Positions 27,949-34,819 of a stretch of 64,000 nt of DNA are shown one piece after another. This DNA comes from Shimia haliotis (GTDB lineage: Bacteria; Pseudomonadota; Alphaproteobacteria; Rhodobacterales; Rhodobacteraceae): positions 62,001 to 126,000 of the forward strand of contig NZ_FOSZ01000008.1 in the NCBI RefSeq assembly GCF_900114415.1. The letters run 5' to 3'. Both the position numbers and the translations under genes were made by a program. Each line of letters opens with the position of its first letter. Positions within the stretch are counted from its first letter, which is position 1. The notes beneath the pieces were generated by a model. That model was not told where the DNA came from. It saw nothing but the letters and a program-made list of their open reading frames with translations, and ran no database searches.

Positions 27949-29610
27949 ATGACCTTTAAGACACGTACCGGCAAGCCGATGCCCAAGGTGATCACCGACC
28001 AAGCCGGCAAAGTTGGCAATGATGAGGTGAACCGCCGCGAGTTCCTCGCGCTTGCGAGCGCCTTTGGCGCGACTACAGCCACCGCATACGGGATGCTTGG
28101 CATGGCCGCCCCTGCCTATGCCGACGGTCACGCCAAGGCTGGCGGCACCGTGCGCATCCAGCAGGAAGTGCGCGCCCTCAAAGACCCGCGGACTTATGAC
28201 TGGTCGCAAATCGCCAACGTTTCACGCGGCTGGTTGGAATACCTCGTTGACTATGGCCGTGAAGGCACATTCGGACCGAACCTTCTGGAAAGTTGGGAAA
28301 TTTCCGAAGACGCGACCACATATACCCTGAACGTCCGCAAAGGCGTGAAGTGGAACAACGGCGACGACTTCACCGCAGAAGACGTGGCACGCAACATCGA
28401 AGGCTGGTGCGATAAGGACGTCGAAGGCAACTCGATGGCGGGCCGTTTCGCAACCCTGATCGACCCCGAAACCAACAAAGCGGTTGCCGGTGGCATCGAG
28501 GTGGTAGACAGCCACACCGTCAAATTGAACCTGCCAAAACCAGATATCTCTCTGATCCCGGGCATGGCGGACTATCCGGCGGCGATTGTGCACAGCTCGT
28601 TCAACCCGGACGACATGTTGACCAACCCGATCGGCACCGGTCCTTATCTGCCTGAAAGCATCGAAGTCGGTGTCAAAGCCGTTCTGGTGCGTAACGAGAA
28701 CCACACCTGGTGGAACGAAGGCAACGGCGCTTGGATGGACCGCGTTGAATATATCGACTACGGCACCGATCCAGCTGCATGGGTTGCTGCGGCTGAAGCC
28801 GAAGAAATCGATATGCTCTACGACGTGGATGGCGAATTCATCGATCTGATCACCTCGCTCGACGGCTGGGTTGAGCATGAAATCGTGACTGCAGCGACCA
28901 TCGTTGTTCGCCCGAACCAGCTTGCCGAAGTTGACGGCATGAAGCCTTATGCCGATGCACGCGTCCGCAAGGCGATTGCGATGGCGGTGGACAACAATGT
29001 GCTTCTGGAACTGGGCTACGACGGTCGTGGTCAGGTTGCGGAAAACCACCATGTTGGCCCGATGCATCCGGAATATGCCGAACTGCCCGCGATGAAGCAC
29101 GATCCGGCTGGCGCCAAGGCGCTTCTGGACGAAGCTGGCATGAGTGATTTCGAGATGGAGATCACCTCGATTGACGACGCATGGCGTAAGAACACCACCG
29201 ACGCCGTCGCAGCACAGCTGCGTGACGCCGGATTCAACGTCAAGCGGACCATCCTGCCAGGCTCCACCTTCTGGAACGACTGGGCGAAGTATCCGTTCAG
29301 CTCCACCAACTGGAACCACCGTCCGCTGGGCGTTCAGGTTTGGGCACTTGCTTATCGCTCGGGCGAAGCCTGGAACGAATTCGGTTACTCGAATGCCGAA
29401 TTTGATGCCATTCTCGAAAAAGCGCTGGCGACAGCCGACATCGAGAAACGCCGTGCGCTGATGGCCAAAGGTCAGGCGATGCTGCAGGAAGATGCCGTTA
29501 CCATCCAGCCTTACTGGCGTTCGCTCTATAACCACACGGTCGAAGGGCTCGAGGGCGGTGCACACCACATCTCATTCGAGATCCACCCAGCCAAGCTGCA
29601 CTGGACCTAA
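27949..29610 (+). CDS. ABC transporter substrate-binding protein, family 5, Tat-exported
   Basis: 553 residues, normal for SBP family 5 (peptide, opine or glycoside binding). The twin-arginine NRREFLALA is at 28-36 and cleavage is likely after AYA near 58, so it is exported folded. The mature protein has the family pattern [24 protein letters not shown] with the [10 protein letters not shown] stretch and later NPIGTGPY. No permease or ATPase genes follow: a terminator comes 20 bases after the stop. It must work with a transporter encoded elsewhere, or use a stand-alone binding role. Ligand unknown. An AGAGAGGAAG ribosome site precedes the ATG. Confidence 0.93.
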   Translation: MTFKTRTGKPMPKVITDQAGKVGNDEVNRREFLALASAFGATTATAYGMLGMAAPAYADGHAKAGGTVRIQQEVRALKDPRTYDWSQIANVSRGWLEYLVDYGREGTFGPNLLESWEISEDATTYTLNVRKGVKWNNGDDFTAEDVARNIEGWCDKDVEGNSMAGRFATLIDPETNKAVAGGIEVVDSHTVKLNLPKPDISLIPGMADYPAAIVHSSFNPDDMLTNPIGTGPYLPESIEVGVKAVLVRNENHTWWNEGNGAWMDRVEYIDYGTDPAAWVAAAEAEEIDMLYDVDGEFIDLITSLDGWVEHEIVTAATIVVRPNQLAEVDGMKPYADARVRKAIAMAVDNNVLLELGYDGRGQVAENHHVGPMHPEYAELPAMKHDPAGAKALLDEAGMSDFEMEITSIDDAWRKNTTDAVAAQLRDAGFNVKRTILPGSTFWNDWAKYPFSSTNWNHRPLGVQVWALAYRSGEAWNEFGYSNAEFDAILEKALATADIEKRRALMAKGQAMLQEDAVTIQPYWRSLYNHTVEGLEGGAHHISFEIHPAKLHWT

Positions 29611-29630
29611 ATCAGGTTGTAAAAACAATG

Positions 29631-29663
29631 GCGGGCCGCTCCTTTTGGGCGGCCCGCTTTTTA
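29631..29663 (+). terminator. Rho-independent terminator after the solute-binding protein gene
   Basis: A 9-bp perfect stem (GCGGGCCGC / GCGGCCCGC), a nine-base loop and a run of five T residues lie 20 bases past the stop codon. Confidence 0.93.
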
Positions 29664-29679
29664 TGAGGGGGGTTTCGCA

Positions 29680-30162
29680 ATGGATATTTTGCTTTTTGCG
29701 CAGACGTTTTCACTCTTACTTCCAACGCTTTGGCTCACCACCGGCGTGCGCGACAATATCCTCCATCCTCCTGTGAACGAGGTTTTCACCGCTCAGGTTC
29801 TGACGATGGAACGGATGAAAGAGGATTTCCCCGAAGAGTACGAACGCGTCGCCCATCGCGCCATCCACTCACGCGGATGGCAAAAAGGCCTGTTTCGCTT
29901 GATAGTGGCAGCCGAGATCACGACCGCCGTTGTCTTGTGGGTTGGAGTTTTGGCCATGGCACTTGCGGCGCTTGGTATCGCCCTGCCCTCAATGGCGCGC
30001 GGCGTGGCCCTGATCGGCGCTCTGATGTTCACTGGATTGTGGTCAATGTTCACCGTGGTCGGCAATCATTTCAGCTATTGGTTTTGTCACGAGGGCGCCC
30101 AGAACACGCACTTTCAGCTACTGCTCTGGGGCCTTGGTAACATGATTTTTCTAAACCTCTGA
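29680..30162 (+). CDS. DUF2165-like small integral membrane protein
   Basis: 160 residues starting MDILLFAQTFSLLLPTLW with a strong GAGGGGGG site. Four hydrophobic segments are visible (about 3-22, 71-100, 104-128 and 143-160). The loop NHFSYWFCHEGAQNTHFQL is the best family fit, DUF2165 predicted small membrane proteins. No known activity. It starts only 17 bases after the terminator of the preceding gene, so it probably has its own promoter overlapping that hairpin or depends on read-through. Confidence 0.72.
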   Translation: MDILLFAQTFSLLLPTLWLTTGVRDNILHPPVNEVFTAQVLTMERMKEDFPEEYERVAHRAIHSRGWQKGLFRLIVAAEITTAVVLWVGVLAMALAALGIALPSMARGVALIGALMFTGLWSMFTVVGNHFSYWFCHEGAQNTHFQLLLWGLGNMIFLNL

Positions 30163-30177
30163 TAGGTCGGATTTTTG

Positions 30178-31194
30178 CTAGTGATCGTGGCTTAGGCAGT
30201 CGACAAAGGTGTCCGCCAGATTGGTGATCACTGCTTTATAGAGCGCAGGACCAGTATCCTGCTCGGCGCCAAGCGGATCGACTTCCGCGGTGTGAATGTC
30301 CAGTCCTTCTGACACCGACGCGACAAGCGAATCCGGGAACTGTGGCTCGCTAAAGATACATTGGATATGATGCTCTTTTAGTGTTTCGCGGGCCTCGCGC
30401 AAGCGCGCAGCGCTGGGTGAAGATGCGTCACCCACCCGAATGGCGCCGGCGGTTTTCAACCCAAAACGTTGCTCAAAATACTGATACGCGTCGTGGAAGA
30501 CCATGTAGTTTGCGCCCCGCAAAGGTTCCAGTTTCCGTGAAATCTCGACCTTCATCTCTTCAAGCTCCGCCTGTGCCGCTTCGGCGTTTACCCGATAGGT
30601 TCCTGCGTTTTCCGGATCGATTTCCGAAAGCTCTGCTGCAATGAGGCCGAGCCAGATACTCGCATTCTCCGGATCCAGCCAGGCGTGGCTGTCTAGACCC
30701 GAGTGGTCATGGCCTTCATGCCCGTCGTGGTCATCGTGGCCTTCATGCTCGTCGTGGTCGTCGTGGTCGCTATGATCGTCGTGGTTTTCGTGATCATCGT
30801 GGCCGTGATCATCGTGGTCATCTTTCGCCGTAACCTCGAAATCATCTGGTCCGCGATAGTCAAACTTTATTGTGGGCTCTTGAGACAACAACGTTATTAC
30901 ATGCGCATCGCCTGCCAGAGACTCGATTGATTTCTCAATCTGCGGCGCAAGCTGAGGGCCAACCCAGATCACCAGACCGGCATTCTGCAATGCCCGCGCC
31001 TCTGAGGGACGCAAGGCGTAGCCATGCGGCGAAACACCCGGTTTCATCAACAAAGTGGCAGTGCCCACGCCTTCCATAACCTGCTCCACAAGGCTATGAA
31101 CTGGCGCAATATCAGCCACAACACGCGGCGTTTCAGCATTCACACTGAGGGTCGCGGCCATCAGAGCAAAAAGACTGGCAGAAATAGTTTTCAT
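30178..31194 (-). CDS. znuA: Zinc ABC transporter substrate-binding protein
   Basis: 338 residues with a signal peptide cleaved after NA-20. ZnuA captures periplasmic Zn2+ for the ZnuBC permease. Metal-ligand histidines are visible in SPHGYALRP (His57), DSHAWLDP (His170) and VFHDAYQY. A loop at about 125-166 is made almost only of His, Asp, Glu and Gly, the flexible zinc-gathering loop of the family, long in this case. It is transcribed divergently from zur-znuC-znuB with a Zur-box-like palindrome between. Confidence 0.96.
   Translation of the reverse strand: MKTISASLFALMAATLSVNAETPRVVADIAPVHSLVEQVMEGVGTATLLMKPGVSPHGYALRPSEARALQNAGLVIWVGPQLAPQIEKSIESLAGDAHVITLLSQEPTIKFDYRGPDDFEVTAKDDHDDHGHDDHENHDDHSDHDDHDEHEGHDDHDGHEGHDHSGLDSHAWLDPENASIWLGLIAAELSEIDPENAGTYRVNAEAAQAELEEMKVEISRKLEPLRGANYMVFHDAYQYFEQRFGLKTAGAIRVGDASSPSAARLREARETLKEHHIQCIFSEPQFPDSLVASVSEGLDIHTAEVDPLGAEQDTGPALYKAVITNLADTFVDCLSHDH
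30697..30822 (-). repeat. Low-complexity His/Asp codon repeat inside znuA
   Basis: The DNA is a degenerate short tandem repeat of CAC/CAT and GAC/GAT/GAA codons, encoding the metal-binding loop. Such tracts can change length by slippage, in steps that keep the frame when multiples of three. Confidence 0.85.
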
Positions 31195-31243
31195 CGGGGC
31201 ACCCTTGTAAATTATGTAACGCGGTGACTGGCACTAAAGAAAA

Positions 31244-31258
31244 TGTTATACTATATCA
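31244..31258. promoter_or_regulatory. Zur-box-like palindrome in the znuA-zur intergenic region
   Basis: TGTTATACTATATCA is a near-perfect palindrome (one mismatch) around a central C, matching the TGTTATA-N-TATAACA style of proteobacterial Zur operators. It sits 50 bp from the znuA start and 25 bp before zur, where it could repress both directions when zinc is sufficient. A weaker similar stretch (TGTAAATTATGTAAC) lies at 31206-31220. Confidence 0.7.
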
Positions 31259-31282
31259 AGTGAAAATCTTGAGGAGCGTCGA

Positions 31283-31759
31283 ATGGAAAGCATCGGGTTT
31301 AGCCAACACGATCACACGGCCTGCGTTAATGGCGGCCTGAAGGCCGTTGAAAACACGTGCGCTGACAAAGGTTTGCGTCTGACGAAAGGGCGTCGCCGGG
31401 TGTTGGAAATCCTGTTGCAAGAACATCGGGCCATGGGCGCCTATGACATTCTTGGCCTTCTCAGCGATGAGGGCTTTGCCTCTCAACCACCAGTGGTTTA
31501 TCGCGCTTTGGATTTCCTCACAGAGCACGGCTTTGTGCACAAAGTGGAAAAGCTTAATGCCTATGTCGCCTGCACCCACCCAACGGATCAGCACACCCCG
31601 GTTTTTCTGATTTGTCGTGGTTGCGATACCGTGGCCGAAACAGGAATGCCGACGCGCTCCGGCCTTAAGGACGCGGCCAGCGACATGGGTTTTGAGATCG
31701 AGAAAACAGTGGTTGAAGCGGAAGGCCTATGCCCGTCCTGTCAGGGGCAAGCAACGTGA
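31283..31759 (+). CDS. zur: Zinc uptake regulator, Fur family
   Basis: 158 residues. The winged-helix part (LRLTKGRRRVLEILL, AYDILGLLS, PPVVYRALDFL, GFVHKVEKLNAYVAC) and the metal sites (THPTDQHTPVFLICRGC and a C-terminal CPSCQ pair) identify a Fur-family regulator. The position beside znuA and ahead of znuCB makes Zur the clear subtype. It should repress the zinc uptake genes, including itself, when zinc is bound. Its stop overlaps the znuC GTG start by four bases. Confidence 0.93.
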   Translation: MESIGFSQHDHTACVNGGLKAVENTCADKGLRLTKGRRRVLEILLQEHRAMGAYDILGLLSDEGFASQPPVVYRALDFLTEHGFVHKVEKLNAYVACTHPTDQHTPVFLICRGCDTVAETGMPTRSGLKDAASDMGFEIEKTVVEAEGLCPSCQGQAT

Positions 31760-32511
31760 GACTTGTGACGGTCAAAGACGTTTCGGTGAAACTCGGCGGC
31801 CATCAGGCCCTGAACAACGTCAGCATGTCGATCGACAAGGGCGAAATCGTCACCATCGTCGGCCCCAATGGATCTGGAAAATCAACGCTCTTGCGCTGTG
31901 TGATCGGCGCGGTGAAGCCGGAAATTGGCACTGTTCTGAAGGCTGCGAACCTCAAAATAGGTTATGTTCCTCAAAGCCTTGCGATTGATCCGACACTGCC
32001 GCTGACCGCCGGGCGGTTTTTGTCTTTGCCTCATCGTCGGCCTTCAAAAGCCGTCGCCGACGCCCTGCGCCAAGCTGGCGCAGAGGACATTGCGGATCGT
32101 CCCATGTCGGGGCTTTCTGGGGGGCAATTCCAACGGGTTCTGCTGGCGAGAGCCCTAATGGACAAGCCCGATCTCCTGATACTGGATGAGCCGACTACCG
32201 GACTTGACCAACCCGGGTCAGCCGATTTTTACACGCAAATCGAACAAGTTAGGCGAGAAACCGGCGCAGCGGTTCTTATGGTCAGCCACGAGCTGCACGT
32301 GGTCATGAGTGCAAGTGATCGGGTGGTCTGTCTGAACGGGCATGTGTGCTGCCACGGCTCGCCAGAGATTGTCGCCTCTGCTCCCGAATACCGCGCGCTC
32401 TTTGGAACCGGAACCCACGGCGCGCTGGCGCTCTATCGTCATGAGCACGACCATCACCACCACGATGGCGACGCCTGTGACCACGACCATTCACACCTCG
32501 AAAGCCACTGA
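31756..32511 (+). CDS. znuC: Zinc ABC transporter ATP-binding protein with His-rich tail
   Basis: 251 residues from the GTG at 31756, which overlaps the zur stop and has an AGGGGC site; a longer in-frame version starting inside zur is less likely. P-loop GPNGSGKST is at 36-44, signature LSGGQFQRV and Walker B LLILDEPTTGLD follow, then a switch histidine in SHELH. The last 24 residues are rich in His and Asp (HEHDHHHHDGD, then DHDHSH). Many ZnuC proteins end similarly; the tail may sense or hold cytoplasmic zinc. Next gene znuB begins one base after the stop. Confidence 0.94.
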   Translation: MRLVTVKDVSVKLGGHQALNNVSMSIDKGEIVTIVGPNGSGKSTLLRCVIGAVKPEIGTVLKAANLKIGYVPQSLAIDPTLPLTAGRFLSLPHRRPSKAVADALRQAGAEDIADRPMSGLSGGQFQRVLLARALMDKPDLLILDEPTTGLDQPGSADFYTQIEQVRRETGAAVLMVSHELHVVMSASDRVVCLNGHVCCHGSPEIVASAPEYRALFGTGTHGALALYRHEHDHHHHDGDACDHDHSHLESH

Positions 32512-32512
32512 T

Positions 32513-33307
32513 ATGTTTGATGATTTTCTGGTGCGCGCCATTTTGGCAGGGATTGGTGTTTCGCTCGCCGCGGCGCCTTTGGGCTGTTTCGTCGTTTGGC
32601 GCCGGATGGCCTACTTTGGGGATGCTACGGCCCATGCGGCGATCCTCGGCGTGGCCTTTTCTTTGGCCTTCGGCATATCCATCTTTGTGGGCACGCTGGC
32701 GGTTGCTTTGGCGATGGCAATCACTGTGACCACACTCGCCGGGCGCGGCTATGCGATGGATACGCTTTTGGGCGTTCTGGCGCACAGCGCCCTGGCCTTT
32801 GGTCTGGTGGCCGTTTCCCTCCAGCATGGCATCCGGATTGACCCGATGTCCTACCTTTTCGGGGATATTCTCGCAGTCTCAAAAAGTGATCTCGTTGTGA
32901 TCTGGATTGGCGTGATCGGCGTTATTTTACTAGTGATCTGGCGCTGGCAAGGGCTGCTGACATCGACCCTCAATCCGGACCTTGCCTATGCCAGCGGCAT
33001 TGACCCCAAGCGGGAACAGCTTGTCCTGACCATCGGATTGGCCGTGGTCGTCGCAGTGGCCATCAAGGTCGTGGGCGCGTTGCTGATCGGCGCATTGTTG
33101 GTGATCCCTGCGGCCTCGGCTCGCGCGGTCACAAAATCACCTGAAGCCATGGCCGTAGGTGCCGCCATTATTGGGGCCGCCTCGGCTTGTGGCGGGCTCT
33201 GGATGAGCTACACGATGGACACACCTGCGGGGCCATCGATTGTCTGTGTTGCCGCGGTTTTCTTTGCCGCAAGCAACCTAGTGGCCAGGATCGCCTTAAC
33301 ACGCTGA
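32513..33307 (+). CDS. znuB: Zinc ABC transporter permease
   Basis: 264 residues from the ATG at 32513, just after the znuC stop. It is a strongly hydrophobic protein with about seven or eight helices. Family features visible include RRMAYFGDATAHAAILGVA near residues 30-48 and LLVIPAASARAV near 207-218, typical of ZnuB/MntB-type inner-membrane permeases. With ZnuA and ZnuC it forms the high-affinity Zn2+ importer. Last gene of the zur-znuC-znuB unit; an 11-bp-period repeat follows it. Confidence 0.94.
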   Translation: MFDDFLVRAILAGIGVSLAAAPLGCFVVWRRMAYFGDATAHAAILGVAFSLAFGISIFVGTLAVALAMAITVTTLAGRGYAMDTLLGVLAHSALAFGLVAVSLQHGIRIDPMSYLFGDILAVSKSDLVVIWIGVIGVILLVIWRWQGLLTSTLNPDLAYASGIDPKREQLVLTIGLAVVVAVAIKVVGALLIGALLVIPAASARAVTKSPEAMAVGAAIIGAASACGGLWMSYTMDTPAGPSIVCVAAVFFAASNLVARIALTR

Positions 33308-33325
33308 CTTTCGGCCAAATTTCAC

Positions 33326-33364
33326 GTCGGCAAAGCGTCGGTATTACATCGGTATTGCGTCGGT
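33326..33364 (+). repeat. Four-unit 11-bp-period GTCGGT repeat
   Basis: GTCGGC, GTCGGT, ATCGGT and GTCGGT begin at 33326, 33337, 33348 and 33359, exactly 11 bp apart. The last three units and their spacers (TATTAC, TATTGC) match the array at 1710-1737 on the other strand. It starts 19 bp past the znuB stop in the same orientation, between the convergent znuB and serine-hydrolase genes. Confidence 0.78.
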
Positions 33365-33404
33365 GGGCTTTCCCGCTGGCGAGCCCGCCCTGCCAAGGTC
33401 GGCT

Positions 33405-34649
33405 TCAACCAGTGAGCGCCGCGTGCACCAACGCCTTGAGCTGCGGACGCGTCGGGTAGGAGCTTGAGGGCGAAAGCTGCGTAAAGAACACGACCGAGAG
33501 ATTTTCCACCGGATCAATCCAGAAAAACGTCGACGCCATTCCCCCCCAGCTAAAGTCGCCCACGCTGCCCGGCACCCTCGCGCGACCGGCGTCTAGAACA
33601 ACAGCCCCGCCAAGGCCAAACCCCATACCTTCCATCGGTTGCTCGGCAAAGCTTTCCGGTCCCATGGAAGCGATGTCGCCGCGCAGGTGATTGGACATCA
33701 TGAAGGCCGTTGTGCGGGGCGAAAGCAATCTGGCATCGCCCAGCGCGCCCCCGCGACGGAGCATTTCGGCAAATCTCAGGTAGTCGTCCATCGTTCCAAC
33801 CAAACCGCCGCCGCCGGAAAAGGTCGTGGCGTTGAGAAAAACCGATCGGTGGTTTGCATCCACGCGACGCAGAGATTCGGCACCCTTTTCAGCGTCGTTC
33901 AATCCCATCGCGTCTCCCGCAAGCGGCGTGTAGAGCGAGGCAAAGCGGCCGGTTTGATCCTGACGCACAGAGAAACCAGTTTCTGTCATGCCAAGCGGGC
34001 CAAAAATTTCGTCTTCAAAAAACGCGGCCAATGATTTCCCCGAGACTACTTCGACCACGCGGCCCAAGACATCAATTCCCACGGAATATTCCCACCGTGT
34101 TCCCGGCCGGAAGGCCAAGGGCAACGCAGCAAGACGGCGAACCTCGTCGGCCAAAGGAGCCTGATCAGCGCGAAAGATCACGTCTTGCACATCCATCTCA
34201 GCAGCCAGAACTCCGGGATTGAAAGGATAGCTGAGGCCGGATGTGTGGGTCGCAAGCTGGTGCAGGGTCGGCGTCGCACATTTTTCGGTTTGGTCGATAG
34301 CCGTCGCGCCGTCGATCAATGCGTGACAATCCGAGAATTCAGGAAGGAACTCGGACACCGGAGCGTCCAGATGAAATAGTCCCTTCTCGGCCAGCATCAT
34401 TAGCGCAACCGTCGTGACCGGCTTGGTCATCGAATATATCCGCGCCACTGTGTCCCGCTCGAAAGCCGTACCGTCTTCCACACTGCGCAGCCCGGAAAAA
34501 TGGTTAAACACCAAATCCCCGTCGCGCGCGATCAAAAGACCATTGCCCGCATGTTTGCGCTCATCCACCAGACGCTGCATCCACCCGCGAATGGCATCCA
34601 GCCTTTCGACATCAAATCCACGGGACATAGGGTCAGTCGTACCAATCAT
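33405..34649 (-). CDS. Serine hydrolase, beta-lactamase class C / EstB-like family
   Basis: 414 residues. The catalytic SMTK is at 73-76 and a YSV tyrosine motif appears in RWEYSVGIDVLGRVVEV; GGMASTFFWIDP and the SGGGGLVGT segment follow. These are shared by class C beta-lactamases, PBP-like carboxypeptidases and type VIII esterases. There is no signal peptide, so it is probably a cytoplasmic esterase and not a secreted beta-lactamase. Its substrate cannot be told. It stands alone and converges on znuB. Confidence 0.9.
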   Translation of the reverse strand: MIGTTDPMSRGFDVERLDAIRGWMQRLVDERKHAGNGLLIARDGDLVFNHFSGLRSVEDGTAFERDTVARIYSMTKPVTTVALMMLAEKGLFHLDAPVSEFLPEFSDCHALIDGATAIDQTEKCATPTLHQLATHTSGLSYPFNPGVLAAEMDVQDVIFRADQAPLADEVRRLAALPLAFRPGTRWEYSVGIDVLGRVVEVVSGKSLAAFFEDEIFGPLGMTETGFSVRQDQTGRFASLYTPLAGDAMGLNDAEKGAESLRRVDANHRSVFLNATTFSGGGGLVGTMDDYLRFAEMLRRGGALGDARLLSPRTTAFMMSNHLRGDIASMGPESFAEQPMEGMGFGLGGAVVLDAGRARVPGSVGDFSWGGMASTFFWIDPVENLSVVFFTQLSPSSSYPTRPQLKALVHAALTG

Positions 34650-34819
34650 GCGCGGCGCCTTCCACTGCGGTAAAAAAGTGCGCTCAGATTGGCTTTGCGA
34701 CGCGCCCGGTACAAGCCTGTAAAATCACATAGCGCGCCTAAGATTGTCGCTGCCCCCTTTTAAGCCACACCGGAATCAACACATACTTGTTCAAGGTGTG
34801 ATTTCTGGAGGGAAGCCGA

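Noticed and set aside
30697-30822. Antisense hydrophobic open frame opposite the znuA His loop
   Set aside because: The Val/Met-rich frame is the complement of the His/Asp codon repeat and has no independent support.
33405-34649. Considered as an antibiotic-resistance beta-lactamase
   Set aside because: No signal peptide and the closest motif pattern is the EstB-like esterase group, so resistance cannot be claimed.
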